A stretch of 64,000 bases of DNA, taken from positions 1 through 64,000 of the forward strand of contig NZ_BJYD01000017.1 in NCBI RefSeq assembly GCF_007991335.1. Direction: 5' to 3'. The DNA is from Halobacillus faecis (GTDB taxonomy: Bacteria > Bacillota > Bacilli > Bacillales > Halobacillaceae). Positions 25,606 through 34,657 of the stretch are shown in pieces. Numbering within the stretch: position 1 is the stretch's first letter; every line of letters starts with the position of its first letter. The notes under the pieces were generated by a model that searched no databases, had not been told where the DNA came from, and saw nothing but the letters and a program-made list of their open reading frames with translations. The translations under genes and the position numbers were made by a program.

Positions 25606-26271
25606 TTATGCTATCGGGGTGATGCAGTCAGGGCCTTCGTTTTTAGCTGAGTTGACGTAGTCGCTAACTTCATAGGCATGGAGATCGTCCATTGTCAGTT
25701 GTTCAACAAAACCCTTGGCATCCGAAGGCGACCATTTCACTGGTTCAATCCACTCATCCTCCCTTCCTTCAGGCAATATCACGGGCATACGCTTGTGAAT
25801 CGGAGTCATGAACTCATTCGCATCCTGAGTGAGAATCGTACAAGTGTAAAGGGACTCTTCATCCCCTTCCCATTGGTCCCACAAACCGGCAAAAGCAAAA
25901 AGTGAACGTTTTTCAGGTTGGATCCTCACAGGTTGTTTTCCTGATTCGGTCTTTTGCCATTCATAAAAGCTATCCGCCACAATTAAGCAGCGTTTTTGGC
26001 TCATCAGCCTTTTGTAGCTGGGCTTTTCATGAGCGGTTTCACTTCTTGCGTTTATCATTTTGTAGCCGATCTTAGGATCTTTGGACCACGAAGGGACAAG
26101 CCCCCACTTCATATAACCTGCACGTTTTTGTTTTCCATCATGGATAACGGCCAGCACCTTTTGACCTGGTGCGATGTTATACCGTGGTTCATAACCATCG
26201 ATCGGTCTTTCAATTCCGTACTCTTTCAATATTTCCGCTTCTTCAGCTAACAACGTGTACCTTCCACACAT
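25606..26271 (-). CDS. SRAP/YedK family DNA-protein crosslink protein (HMCES-like)
   Basis: This 221-residue SOS-response-associated peptidase caps abasic sites in single-stranded DNA through a thiazolidine bond to Cys2. The start is ATG at 26271, since MCGRYTL places the essential Cys second, and GGAGG lies seven bases upstream. The frame extends 23 codons further upstream but that is spurious. Other family landmarks are NARSET, RCLIVADSFYEWQ and HKRMPVIL, which carry the active-site Asn, Glu and His. It is transcribed with the DUF1992 gene. Confidence 0.93.
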   Translation of the reverse strand: MCGRYTLLAEEAEILKEYGIERPIDGYEPRYNIAPGQKVLAVIHDGKQKRAGYMKWGLVPSWSKDPKIGYKMINARSETAHEKPSYKRLMSQKRCLIVADSFYEWQKTESGKQPVRIQPEKRSLFAFAGLWDQWEGDEESLYTCTILTQDANEFMTPIHKRMPVILPEGREDEWIEPVKWSPSDAKGFVEQLTMDDLHAYEVSDYVNSAKNEGPDCITPIA

Positions 26272-26340
26272 ATCATCGCCTCCTATTCGTTTTTTCATGA
26301 CCACCTCAACCATTGATAAATATAAAAATCCCGGCGTCAT

Positions 26341-26712
26341 TCAAAATCCGAAACGCCGGTCAATTTTGCTTTGATATTGTTTGAATGCCCCTGATTGGTC
26401 CATTTTCCTCTTTTCCATCATCATATCAAAGCGAAGCTTTTTCTCTTTCCATTCTTTTTTATAGTAAGCGGATAACTTCGGATCTTTAATCTCGGCTAAA
26501 AGATCTTCAATTTCTACCATTTCTTTTTTCAGGATCATTTCTTCAGGCAGCATGTTGGCATTCTTCAAAATCCGGTAACTGTTTCTAAGTTCAGGAGGCA
26601 GATGAGCGAATTCGTCTTTGGGGAGCGGCTTTCCTTTCCCAGGCAAGTTGTCAAAATCCCCATTTTTCATGGATTGTTTAATCTTTTCCTCAATCAAATG
26701 TCCATAATCCAT
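26341..26712 (-). CDS. DUF1992 protein (DnaJ-homologue subfamily C28-like)
   Basis: This 123-residue protein belongs to DUF1992. The hallmark is near the N-terminus: KQSMKNGDFDNLPGKGKPLP followed by LPPELRNSYRILKNA. The rest is a charged helical tail. The family occurs in bacteria and as part of eukaryotic DNAJC28; its function is unknown. ATG at 26712 follows AGGAGG. It sits between the deaminase and SRAP genes with short spacing, so the three probably form an operon. Confidence 0.88.
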   Translation of the reverse strand: MDYGHLIEEKIKQSMKNGDFDNLPGKGKPLPKDEFAHLPPELRNSYRILKNANMLPEEMILKKEMVEIEDLLAEIKDPKLSAYYKKEWKEKKLRFDMMMEKRKMDQSGAFKQYQSKIDRRFGF

Positions 26713-26723
26713 CTTTCTGCCTC

Positions 26724-27179
26724 CTATCCTTTCTTCATCGCATAGGCATGCATTGCATCTAATTCACTATTTTCGATTGGTTCATGGATCATCGTGATTT
26801 CTCGTTGGTTCTGTGTTTTTTGTAGGTCTTGATAAACTTTTTCTGATAGGGTAAGTCCCACACGACTTGCCTCTTCGACGGATTGGGAGTAGATGACTTT
26901 TTTCAAATTAGAAAAATACATGGCCGTGAGACACATCGCACAAGGTTCTCCACTCGCATACATCGTACAATCACTCAAATCAATCGACCCCCGTGCTTGT
27001 TGGGCTTTTTTAATCGCTACCATTTCAGCATGAGCGCTGACATCGGGGTGGAGATGAAGTTCATTTACACCTTCGGCAATAATTTCTCCGTTACAAACAA
27101 GAACTGCTCCGAATGGGTGGCCTCCATCGTTTACATTTTCTAAAGCTAACTGCAAAGCCCGTTCTGAAAAAGGATTCAC
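26724..27179 (-). CDS. Cytidine/deoxycytidylate-type nucleoside deaminase (guanine-deaminase-like)
   Basis: This 151-residue zinc deaminase has the motifs HAEMVAIKKA (zinc His plus catalytic Glu) and PCAMCLTAMYFS (two zinc cysteines). GGHPFGAVLV and an extended C-terminal part recall guanine deaminase GuaD more than TadA, whose tRNA-binding residues are not obvious. The likely substrate is guanine or a related base; this is not certain. GTG at 27179 follows GAGGAG at nine bases. It lies 15 bases after the MOSC gene. Confidence 0.87.
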   Translation of the reverse strand: MNPFSERALQLALENVNDGGHPFGAVLVCNGEIIAEGVNELHLHPDVSAHAEMVAIKKAQQARGSIDLSDCTMYASGEPCAMCLTAMYFSNLKKVIYSQSVEEASRVGLTLSEKVYQDLQKTQNQREITMIHEPIENSELDAMHAYAMKKG

Positions 27180-27194
27180 AATCTCTATCTCCTC

Positions 27195-27836
27195 TCATTT
27201 TTGTAGACGTTTGTTCAGCGATTGCTTCAAACCACCAGCGAGTGGTTCAACAGCCACAACCCGTCTAATTTCAGTGGCGTTATCTCGATCATGGTAGCGC
27301 ACCTCATTGACATCATTCACAGTCACTCCATCGGGATGAGACTCAATTAAGGTCATATAGTCCCCAGGAGCCACCTTCCCCTCCCGCAGCACTCTCAAAT
27401 AAAAACCCGAGAACCCTTTCTCCACGACACGTGCCGGAAAATCATCGATTCCATGAGTTCGAGCTATAATATAGCACGGCTTTCTGGGCTCAGATACTTG
27501 CAGGACGGCTTCTCCAAGTTGAAAAATATCGCCGATCCGGATGTCACGTTCGTCCATCCCTTCTACAGTCAAGTTTTCACCGAAAGAAGGGAAAGAAAAT
27601 TCTTGACCGTAATGATCTTCCCAGTGCCTATAGTGCTGGGCTGGATAGAGACATACAGCTTTGTCCCGGCCGCCGTGATTCTTTTTATCGGCTTGTTCAT
27701 CCCCTTCAAAGTTCGTATAAGTCAAATGGACAGGACCTTTGACAGGGGTTTTCCGGTAGGCACTGTTCAATTCCCCTTTATCCGTTTGATAGGTTTCCGG
27801 ACGACCGACATTCAAAGATAAGAGTTTATACTTCAC
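27195..27836 (-). CDS. MOSC domain protein, YiiM-like
   Basis: This 213-residue protein contains a MOSC domain, which delivers or uses sulfur or molybdenum cofactor ligands. The conserved GGRDKAVCLYP and GENLTVEGMDE are typical of the YiiM group. The conserved Cys expected for the domain appears in EPRKPCYIIA. It ends with a short extra C-terminal region. The GTG start overlaps the end of the YkgJ-type gene by 11 bases, with GAGGGG seven bases upstream, so translation is probably coupled. Confidence 0.88.
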   Translation of the reverse strand: MKYKLLSLNVGRPETYQTDKGELNSAYRKTPVKGPVHLTYTNFEGDEQADKKNHGGRDKAVCLYPAQHYRHWEDHYGQEFSFPSFGENLTVEGMDERDIRIGDIFQLGEAVLQVSEPRKPCYIIARTHGIDDFPARVVEKGFSGFYLRVLREGKVAPGDYMTLIESHPDGVTVNDVNEVRYHDRDNATEIRRVVAVEPLAGGLKQSLNKRLQK

Positions 27837-28569
27837 TTAAGGTCCCCTCTTTCCATTGCTTAATCCAAGCTGGGAGATAATCATAACTCCAAGCGTCCAT
27901 CGGATAATCAACAAAAACGTCTTCGCCATTTTCATAGAGCGCTTGTATTAATTCATTCATACTTCCGAAATAAAATTGATAAAGAAATTCATAGCTGAAC
28001 GGTTCTTTTGGCATATGCTGATCTGCACACACCTGCGGATCACTATAGTTCAAATAGGTACGACAAGGAATCGGCCGCACTTCATAAGCCATACATAGTT
28101 GAGTTTCTGGATCCAGCATCGGGCATGGCAGGTTCAACTTTTTGTATTCCAGTTTTGTCTCTGGCGCTTCATAATCCATAGCCATGGCTTTTTGCAGTTT
28201 GTCCTGCTGTTTTTCATAATAATTTTCCCAATGGTCATAAATCGCTTTTTTTCGATCTTCGGAAAAGTTCTCAATGGAACGAAACAGCATTTTCGCTTCC
28301 ATTTTCGTAATGACAATCGGGAAATAGCAGCAAAAAGCACACCCCATAAAACAATTCGGCTTCATGGAGGTAAATTCCTCCATCCGCTCAATTTCATGGT
28401 CGACTTCGGTTAGCAATCGCTGAAAACCACTTAATATAACCGTTTCTGTATCTTGTTCACTATCCAATAATTCATCAACAATCCCGTCAAAAAATGAAGG
28501 GTCGATATCATACGATTGGTTTATTTTTTCACACCGCTTTATGATTTCTTCATGTTTCAAAAAACTCAT
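27826..28569 (-). CDS. YkgJ family cysteine-cluster protein
   Basis: This 247-residue protein has the zinc or iron-binding CxxxCxxCC-type cluster of the YkgJ family: CFMGCAFCCYFPI at about residues 72-84. The partner cysteines are in CPMLDPETQLCMAYEVRPIP followed by CRTY, and in DPQVC. Its function is unknown. ATG at 28569 follows GAGGAG. It is the first gene of a probable operon: YkgJ, MOSC, deaminase, DUF1992, SRAP. Confidence 0.87.
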   Translation of the reverse strand: MSFLKHEEIIKRCEKINQSYDIDPSFFDGIVDELLDSEQDTETVILSGFQRLLTEVDHEIERMEEFTSMKPNCFMGCAFCCYFPIVITKMEAKMLFRSIENFSEDRKKAIYDHWENYYEKQQDKLQKAMAMDYEAPETKLEYKKLNLPCPMLDPETQLCMAYEVRPIPCRTYLNYSDPQVCADQHMPKEPFSYEFLYQFYFGSMNELIQALYENGEDVFVDYPMDAWSYDYLPAWIKQWKEGTLSEV

Positions 28570-28732
28570 AGTAAAACTCCTCTATCTATCGTTAGTCCCA
28601 TTATACATGGGGGATGACTTATGACACCACTTTCTCCCCGACCACGAATTTCCTGTTGTTCAACCCCCAAAAAAATCCTATGATATGAGAAGACATATAA
28701 ATAGAATCATTCACCTTTGGAGGTACGTCTAC

Positions 28733-29740
28733 ATGTTATCAAACGCAGAAATCGGTATCGATCTTGGTACTGCTAATATATTGATTTATTCAAAATCAAA
28801 AGGAATTCTACTTAATGAACCTTCTGTTGTCGCCTACAATACAGAAACGAAAAACGTGGTGGCTGTAGGGAAAGAAGCAAAAGAAATGGTCGGAAAGACA
28901 CCGCGAAACATCATCCCTGTCCGACCGTTGAGAGATGGTGTTATCGCTGATTATGATATGACCGCGCAAATGTTGAAAGAGCTTTTGAAAAAAGTATCCA
29001 AAAAATCCGGCATCTCCATGCGTAAACCGACCGTTGTCATTTGTACCCCTTCCGGCTCAACTTCTGTTGAACGCCGTGCCATTCACAATGCAGTGAAAAG
29101 CTATGGAGCTAAAAATGTGCATTTGATTGAAGAACCAATCGCAGCCGCAATCGGTGCTGACCTTCCCGTCGATGAACCTATTGCGAACGTAGTCGTAGAT
29201 ATCGGTGGCGGAACGAGTGAAGTGGCTATCATTTCCTTCGGTGGTGTCGTGTCCTGCAAATCCATTCGTACAGGTGGAGACGTCATGGATGAGGAAATCA
29301 TCCAGCACGTGCGTAAAGCTTACAACGTATTAATCGGAGAGCGCACAGCCGAACAAATCAAGATGGAAATCGGCTACGCACTTATCGATCACCCAGAAGA
29401 AACGATGGAAGTAAGAGGTCGTGACATGGTCACTGGTCTTCCAAAAACCATCGAACTAAAATCAACGGAAATTCAAGGAGCCCTGAAAGAGTCCCTAGAA
29501 CAGCTACTAGAAACGATTCGTGCAACCCTTGAAGATTGCCCACCAGAACTAAGCGGAGATATCGTAGACCACGGTGTCATCCTTACCGGAGGCGGCTCCT
29601 TGCTCAACGGCATGCAAGAGTGGCTGTCCAACGAAATTTCCGTACCCGTACACATGGCCCCAAGCCCACTAGAATCCGTAGCCATCGGAACCGGCCGCAG
29701 CCTGAAAATGATTCAGAAACTGCAAAAAGCAAGTAAGTAA
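28733..29740 (+). CDS. mreBH: Rod-shape actin-like protein MreBH
   Basis: This 335-residue bacterial actin directs lateral wall synthesis. The ATPase motifs are IGIDLGTAN (phosphate 1), [15 protein letters not shown] (phosphate 2) and [13 protein letters not shown] (adenosine). The length and the gene standing apart from mreCD fit MreBH, the paralogue that guides LytE in B. subtilis, rather than MreB or Mbl. The ATG at 28733 has TTGGAGG nine bases upstream. A tract ACCCCC at 28663 is reminiscent of sigma-I promoters known for mreBH, but no matching -10 is clear. Confidence 0.87.
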   Translation: MLSNAEIGIDLGTANILIYSKSKGILLNEPSVVAYNTETKNVVAVGKEAKEMVGKTPRNIIPVRPLRDGVIADYDMTAQMLKELLKKVSKKSGISMRKPTVVICTPSGSTSVERRAIHNAVKSYGAKNVHLIEEPIAAAIGADLPVDEPIANVVVDIGGGTSEVAIISFGGVVSCKSIRTGGDVMDEEIIQHVRKAYNVLIGERTAEQIKMEIGYALIDHPEETMEVRGRDMVTGLPKTIELKSTEIQGALKESLEQLLETIRATLEDCPPELSGDIVDHGVILTGGGSLLNGMQEWLSNEISVPVHMAPSPLESVAIGTGRSLKMIQKLQKASK

Positions 29741-29754
29741 GAAAGAAGTGTGGA

Positions 29755-29852
29755 ATCACCCTGGTAGACTCGACAAGCATAAGACAAGCGGCGCAGTGGA
29801 GTGCTCTTCCTCCACGGAGGCGATTGACTTATGGCTCGAGAGTCTGGGTGAT
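29755..29852. repeat. 98-bp imperfect palindrome (hairpin element)
   Basis: ATCACCC pairs with GGGTGAT at the outer ends. Inside them AGACTC pairs with GAGTCT, CATAAG with CTTATG, and GTGGAG with CTCCAC near the loop. The layout is that of an intergenic hairpin repeat. Similar AAGCATAAG/CTTATG palindromes recur in Bacillaceae genomes as far as I recall. There is only one copy in the window. Confidence 0.7.
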
Positions 29853-29874
29853 GGAACCGATCCAAAAAGATTGA

Positions 29875-29912
29875 AAGAAAAAAAACCTCCGGGTGGTCCC
29901 CCGGAGGTTTTG
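29875..29912 (+). terminator. Terminator downstream of mreBH
   Basis: AAAACCTCCGGG and CCCGGAGGTTTT flank a short loop. It lies after the 29755-29852 palindrome, so the palindrome would be in the mreBH mRNA. From here to 30138 I see no gene. Confidence 0.88.
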
Positions 29913-30138
29913 TTGTATCATCTCTTGCTCCTCCCAAAAGAAATAAACAAAACTAATTCCCCCTCAAAAGAGAGGATATAAGAGGGACTCTGTCGAAATA
30001 CGGATAAAAGTAGAGATTCATTTACACTTTTGATAGAATGTTTCGAAACAACCCACGGAGTGGAAAGTAAGGAATAGAGGTCTATTGCCCTACTCTCACT
30101 TTTAACACAGCAGATCAAACATTAAGGAGCAGATTTCA

Positions 30139-30444
30139 ATGAAACTATCTACTTTACTCAAGTGGTTAACAGGTGGTTGTGAAGCATTCCTGGCTATACC
30201 TATAGCAGGCGGGGCTTTCATATTCAGCAATGCATGGCTCCCGTTATTGTTCATGTTCGTTTTCCACTTAATTACCCTCGTTGTCTCAGCTAAAGACAAG
30301 CGTCCCTATGTAGGGAGTATTCTAGGTATGATCACAAGCGCCATAGGAGCGATTCCTTTTATCGGCTGGGTCATGCACACAGTGACTGCCATCGTTCTTT
30401 TGATAAATGCTGGACGGTCCACAAGCCTGGATAATAAATCCTGA
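30139..30444 (+). CDS. Small four-helix membrane protein, unknown
   Basis: This gene encodes a 101-residue, very hydrophobic protein. Helices are likely at about residues 14-30, 33-50, 58-74 and 76-92, with a short charged loop SAKDKRPYVG between the second and third. I recognise no named family. ATG at 30139 is preceded by AAGGAG at about nine bases. It is followed after 29 bases by the next gene in the same direction, so they may be cotranscribed. Confidence 0.72.
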   Translation: MKLSTLLKWLTGGCEAFLAIPIAGGAFIFSNAWLPLLFMFVFHLITLVVSAKDKRPYVGSILGMITSAIGAIPFIGWVMHTVTAIVLLINAGRSTSLDNKS

Positions 30445-30473
30445 TCACCTATTTCATTGAGGGGGGGATAGCA

Positions 30474-30845
30474 TTGTTTACAGTCATATGTCTTTTTCGA
30501 GTTAAACAAAAAAATCTGGATGAATTCATAGAACTGAGTAGAAAATCCGGGAATCTCTTAAAATCCCATGGCGCTCTCGACCATAATATTTATTTTTCAA
30601 ATAAGTTGACCGGAAGCCAAGGATCCATGGGGCTCTTGAATGTGATAGATGTTGAGGAAGATGAAGAACTCATTCTCGGTCAATCCATATTTAAAAGTGA
30701 AGAGCATTACCACGAAATCATGAAAACAGCAGGATTCGACGATATCATCCAGTATTTAGACGACCATATTAAAGATGTTGTAGAGTCGACTAGAATTATT
30801 ACCTCAAGTTTCACAACAGAACGTAGCAAAGAGTTAGAAGCATAA
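30474..30845 (+). CDS. Dimeric alpha-beta-barrel protein (antibiotic monooxygenase/DUF1428-like)
   Basis: This 123-residue protein looks like a ferredoxin-like dimeric alpha-beta-barrel. It opens with a beta strand, MFTVICLFRVKQ, then a helix with FIELSRKSGNLLKSHGALDH. A late FKSEEHYHEIMKTA is typical of ABM or DUF1428 members. No catalytic residues can be named. The start is TTG at 30474 behind GAGGGGGGG. It lies 22 bases before the ketopantoate-reductase-like gene. Confidence 0.72.
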   Translation: MFTVICLFRVKQKNLDEFIELSRKSGNLLKSHGALDHNIYFSNKLTGSQGSMGLLNVIDVEEDEELILGQSIFKSEEHYHEIMKTAGFDDIIQYLDDHIKDVVESTRIITSSFTTERSKELEA

Positions 30846-30867
30846 TTTCTTCGGAGGTGTTGGAACT

Positions 30868-31788
30868 ATGAAAATCGTAGTTTTAGGCGCAGGAGCTCTA
30901 GGAGCCTATTTTGGAGCACGCTGGCAGGAGGCTGGACACGAGGTCATTAACCTTGTCCGCGAAGGAAGAGCCGAGCAGATTGAAAAGAACGGTTTGAAGC
31001 TACATAGCGAAATGGGAAATTACGAAGTTCCAGATCCCGTGATTGCTAGGAGTCCAGAGGAGATTGAAAGCCCTGACCTTGTTTTTCTTGCCGTTAAAGG
31101 CTACCACCTTCATGGTACATTGGACTGGCTGAAAGCTTTGGTAAACAAGGGGGCAAAAGTGTATCCCGTTTTAAACGGTATGGAACACATCAGCATATTG
31201 CAAAAAGAATTGGGGGAGGAAGCTGTGATCGGCGGACTTTCTTACATCATTGCAACCCTTGATGAAGCTGGCCATGTTGTCCATACGAGCCCATTCCATG
31301 ACCTCGTATTCGGACCGCTCCATACATCTCAGCAGGCCATCTGTGAAGAGCTTGCCCTCGCTTGCAACCAGGCGAATTTGAACGGTACGTTAAGTACAAA
31401 CATTCTGGAGGACATGTGGAAAAAATACATGTTCATTACCGCCTTTTCTGGAATTACAACAGCTGTTAATCAGCCTATTGGCGTTGTACGAAGTTATCCT
31501 CAAACGTTCCGAATCGCAGAACGAATTCTTACGGAAATGAAACAACTCGCAAACGCTCACCACATCGATTTGACAGATGAACAAGTGCAGCAGGCATTTG
31601 AACGGTTACGCGGATTCGATCATGAAATGACATCATCCATGCATCAAGATCGACGAAAAGGACTGCCACTGGAAGTTGAACACCTTCATGGGGGAGCTTT
31701 ACGCCTGGGTAGCGAAGTGGGATTGAGCATGCCTTATATCGAAACGATCCATGCAATGATCAAACCTTACGAAGAATATCAACAATGA
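30868..31788 (+). CDS. 2-dehydropantoate 2-reductase family protein (PanE/ApbA-like)
   Basis: This 306-residue NADPH-dependent reductase has the Rossmann motif GAGALGAYFGARW at the N-terminus. The catalytic Lys is probably in EDMWKKYMF and the conserved LNGMEH loop is present. Family members reduce ketopantoate to pantoate for coenzyme A synthesis. Paralogues with other 2-oxo acid substrates are common in Bacillaceae, so panE is not asserted. ATG at 30868 follows CGGAGGTG. The C-terminal domain contains the usual SMHQDRRKGLPLEVEHLHGG. Confidence 0.88.
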   Translation: MKIVVLGAGALGAYFGARWQEAGHEVINLVREGRAEQIEKNGLKLHSEMGNYEVPDPVIARSPEEIESPDLVFLAVKGYHLHGTLDWLKALVNKGAKVYPVLNGMEHISILQKELGEEAVIGGLSYIIATLDEAGHVVHTSPFHDLVFGPLHTSQQAICEELALACNQANLNGTLSTNILEDMWKKYMFITAFSGITTAVNQPIGVVRSYPQTFRIAERILTEMKQLANAHHIDLTDEQVQQAFERLRGFDHEMTSSMHQDRRKGLPLEVEHLHGGALRLGSEVGLSMPYIETIHAMIKPYEEYQQ

Positions 31789-31824
31789 CAAAAAAGGTGC
31801 CCCTGAACTCAGTGGCACCTTTTC
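31789..31824. terminator. Bidirectional terminator after the PanE-like gene
   Basis: AAAAAAGGTGCC pairs with GGCACCTTTT across a 12-base loop, between the convergent PanE-like and M15 peptidase genes. Confidence 0.87.
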
Positions 31825-31829
31825 TCTAT

Positions 31830-32411
31830 CTATTCTTCATCTGCGTACTCGTCTACTTTGGGCCTCTTCCCTCTTTTCAATTCCCTGATCGATAATCCGA
31901 AGTCCATCTGCAAATGAGGATAATCCTTAAAATTCTCCCAGTCGCCTCCCCATTCAAACCCAAGACCTTTAGCTGCTTCAGCGATTTCCAACCAATCAGA
32001 TCGTCCGTTTCCATTTCCATCGTACTCTGTATCCCAAATGATTCGGCCATCTTCGTTCTCAAGCGCAAAATCTATGGCAAGTCCATAATTATGATAGGAC
32101 TCCCCACCCTTTGCATAAGTGACAATTTGCCCCTCAGATGAACGACCTTGTTCATATAGCTTGTCTTGTCTTTGAACAGATCGGTGACCTTCTGTTATAA
32201 CAATGTTGATCCCTGATCCCCTTACCTTTTCAACCAGTTGTTCTTTCCGCTTTTCCACTGTCGGATGAAGGTTTGTGGGCAACGGGACATCTTTTTTGTA
32301 AAAAACACCTTGAGGAAGTTCCTTTTCTACTTGTGGGACCAAAAAAAACAGCACCAGAGCAACCACGACAGCAAAAAAGAAAAAGTTCATCAGGTTTTTT
32401 AGAATGCGCAC
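31830..32411 (-). CDS. M15 family peptidoglycan peptidase (VanY/CwlK-like)
   Basis: This 193-residue protein has an N-terminal membrane anchor (about residues 5-26) and an external M15 peptidase domain. The zinc and catalytic residues appear in GHRSVQRQDKLYEQGR, SYHNYGLAIDF (His and Asp) and the late HLQMDFG (third His). Such enzymes act as L-alanyl-D-glutamate endopeptidases (CwlK) or D,D-carboxypeptidases; the exact bond is not determined here. The GTG at 32411 has AAGGGAAG upstream. An in-frame ATG at 32432 lacks any ribosome binding site. Confidence 0.87.
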   Translation of the reverse strand: MRILKNLMNFFFFAVVVALVLFFLVPQVEKELPQGVFYKKDVPLPTNLHPTVEKRKEQLVEKVRGSGINIVITEGHRSVQRQDKLYEQGRSSEGQIVTYAKGGESYHNYGLAIDFALENEDGRIIWDTEYDGNGNGRSDWLEIAEAAKGLGFEWGGDWENFKDYPHLQMDFGLSIRELKRGKRPKVDEYADEE

Positions 32412-32543
32412 TTCTGCTTCCCTTCCATTCATTTATTGATTAATTTGAGAATACCACACGAAGCTGGTTAGAGAAACGAATAACTTCCTTTTCATAGTTT
32501 CCTATAGTATATTTACAGAAACATCCAATTGGGAGGGAACCAT

Positions 32544-33272
32544 ATGAAGTCCATCTACTTGTTACTTTCAAACACAGGAACGATCACAAACCAAGCCATC
32601 AAAGCATTCACCGCAGCGCCCTACAACCACGCATCGATCTCCCTGGATAAAAATATGAAGCGCCTGTATAGTTTCGGTAGACGTCGACCGACAAACCCTT
32701 TTTGGGGAGGATTCGTTCAGGAAGACCTTGTTCAAGGAACATTCAGCTGGTACCCCTACGCCACATGTGCCGTTTACGAATTAAAAATGACAAGAAGAAA
32801 ATATCAAAAGCTCGAGCGCCTTCTTAAAGCGTTCGCTAAAAACTATAAAACATACTTTTACAATTACTTAGGTCTTTTGGGTGTGCCTACAAACCAGCCC
32901 ATTCATGTGAAATCCAGTTATTTTTGCTCCCAATTCGTAGCTGAAGTACTTAAACGAGCAGGATCCAACCTTTTTTACAAAACGAGTGCTCTTGTTACTC
33001 CAGATGATTTCCGCAATCACGATGAACTCCAGTTGATTTACGAGGGTGCCCTTTATGAATACCCCCATTTATATTCAAAAACCTATTACCATCCAAAAAA
33101 GTACAAATCCTTCCCTTTTCGAAGATACATGATACAACAGATAAAGTCGGAGGTGCTCGGGATACAAGAAGAGAACGGAGAGCTCTACCAGTTCAGGGAT
33201 GGCTTCATCAAACCCAAGAAAATCTTAATCTCAAAAAAATGGTACAGAATAAGAAATTTGCTAAGACTATAA
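32544..33272 (+). CDS. YiiX/YebB-like NlpC/P60-superfamily cysteine hydrolase
   Basis: This 242-residue protein of the papain-like NlpC/P60 superfamily is of the permuted YiiX/YebB branch. The expected catalytic His lies near the N-terminus (APYNHASISLDK) and the Cys later (YFCSQFVAEVLKRAG), the reversed order for this branch. Substrate is unknown; lipid or peptide amides are typical. No signal peptide is seen. The ATG at 32544 follows GGGAGG at seven bases. A basic C-terminal region (about 175-242) extends beyond the domain. Confidence 0.83.
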   Translation: MKSIYLLLSNTGTITNQAIKAFTAAPYNHASISLDKNMKRLYSFGRRRPTNPFWGGFVQEDLVQGTFSWYPYATCAVYELKMTRRKYQKLERLLKAFAKNYKTYFYNYLGLLGVPTNQPIHVKSSYFCSQFVAEVLKRAGSNLFYKTSALVTPDDFRNHDELQLIYEGALYEYPHLYSKTYYHPKKYKSFPFRRYMIQQIKSEVLGIQEENGELYQFRDGFIKPKKILISKKWYRIRNLLRL

Positions 33273-33418
33273 ATCCCTCTCCATGGCTCCAAAACATGTA
33301 TAGGGACTTACGGACAAGATTAAAAAACACCAGAATATAAGTGCCATAGACACCGATAAACCTCATGAATGTAGAAAAACAAAAGCCCAACCGTCTTCCC
33401 ATACCCTGATTAGAATCT

Positions 33419-33460
33419 TAAAAGCAAACACCCTGATCCGAGAACAGGGTGTTCGCTTTC
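33419..33460 (-). terminator. Terminator of the yfcC-iadA unit
   Basis: AAGCGAACACCCTG pairs with CAGGGTGTTTGCTTT across a short loop on the minus strand, next to the iadA stop at 33465. Confidence 0.87.
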
Positions 33461-33464
33461 TTAC

Positions 33465-34631
33465 TTATTCAAATGTCCCTTTAACTAAAGGTTCTCCATT
33501 TCTGACCATTTCTCTCCCTAAGGCAATAACTCGGGAAATTCCCAGTGTTTCCGGGTTCATCATAACAAGGTCTGCATCTTTCCCTTTTTCCAGTTTCCCT
33601 TTCGTATGAAGACCCAAAATAGCTGCCGGGTTTAGGGTGATGACCCGCAAGGCATCTTCCATGCTCACCTTCTGCTCTAAAACGGCCTCCTGGAAAGCTT
33701 CATAAAGGGAGGCGACCTTACCTACTTTCAAACCAATCAAGTTCCCCTTACCATCAAAATCCGGGAGGCTACCTTGAGCGTCGGAAGTGAAGGTCATTTG
33801 TTCAACCGACACCCCCTGATCAAGCATGCGTTTTAGGGCTTCACTGCTTTTCACTTCTCCATCTTCTAAAAATTTCGGGATTGTACTCGTGGTAAAATCA
33901 ACGTATCCTCCCTTTTTAGCGTATTGGATGCCTGCTTCAAAAAGATCAGAATTACGGTTGATGTGTGTCGGATAAAATTGTGTTATAGGTATATCAGTCG
34001 TCTCAATGACTCTCTCTATAAGTTCTAATTTATCTGGACTATCCCCGACATGCACATTTACAATCCCTTTTTTCCCTGAAAGCATCCCACCGATCCGCGC
34101 TTCGGAAGCGATCTTCGCCATTTCTTCAACGGTAGGCTGAGAAGATCGGTGGTCTGAGATGGCGATTTCTCCCGCTCCAATGATCAGATCAATCAACAGA
34201 ATGTCGTCCTCGATGTTGCCTGTCAATGTTTTTACAGGGACTTGATAAGAACCAGTATGACAATAGCAGGTAATCCCTTCCTCCCTCAAAGCACGTGCTT
34301 TCGCTACGAGATTTGTCATAGTCCGTGTCGTCCCATCCGTGCCAATGACACCAACAAGAGTGGTTACTCCGTTTAAGGTGGCATCCGTCAGAGTCAACTC
34401 AGGTGTGCGGGACCGGAAACTTCCTTCCCCACCTCCACCAGTAATGTGAACGTGACCGTCAATAAATCCAGGAGTCAGCACCTCCCCTTTAGCTTCTATG
34501 ACGTTCACCTGACCACCAGACAAGTCTATATGATCCTGGATATCGGCAATTCGTCCATCGGCAATCAGGACATCTTTTTCTCCTAAAAACTCAGGAGCAT
34601 ATACGGTGGCCTGTTTTATTAAAGTAATCAA
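33465..34631 (-). CDS. iadA: Isoaspartyl dipeptidase IadA
   Basis: This 388-residue zinc amidohydrolase cleaves beta-aspartyl dipeptides arising from protein damage. Metal ligands are in GFIDGHVHITGGGGEG, VNVHVGD, FYPTHINRN and TSDAQGSLP, and the catalytic Tyr is expected near YCHTGSYQVP. Its length matches the family. The start is TTG at 34631 with AGGAGG seven bases upstream. It lies 26 bases after the YfcC-type carrier gene and likely shares its sigma-54 promoter. A role in using peptides as a nitrogen source is inferred. Confidence 0.92.
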   Translation of the reverse strand: MITLIKQATVYAPEFLGEKDVLIADGRIADIQDHIDLSGGQVNVIEAKGEVLTPGFIDGHVHITGGGGEGSFRSRTPELTLTDATLNGVTTLVGVIGTDGTTRTMTNLVAKARALREEGITCYCHTGSYQVPVKTLTGNIEDDILLIDLIIGAGEIAISDHRSSQPTVEEMAKIASEARIGGMLSGKKGIVNVHVGDSPDKLELIERVIETTDIPITQFYPTHINRNSDLFEAGIQYAKKGGYVDFTTSTIPKFLEDGEVKSSEALKRMLDQGVSVEQMTFTSDAQGSLPDFDGKGNLIGLKVGKVASLYEAFQEAVLEQKVSMEDALRVITLNPAAILGLHTKGKLEKGKDADLVMMNPETLGISRVIALGREMVRNGEPLVKGTFE

Positions 34632-34657
34632 TTCTTATACCTCCTGTGTTCTCTCAT

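Noticed and set aside
27453-27821. 122-residue plus-strand frame opposite the MOSC gene
   Set aside because: It is antisense to a gene with clear MOSC motifs and has no ribosome binding site.
28663-28668. Sigma-I promoter for mreBH
   Set aside because: Only an ACCCCC tract is present; no matching -10 element was found at the expected spacing.
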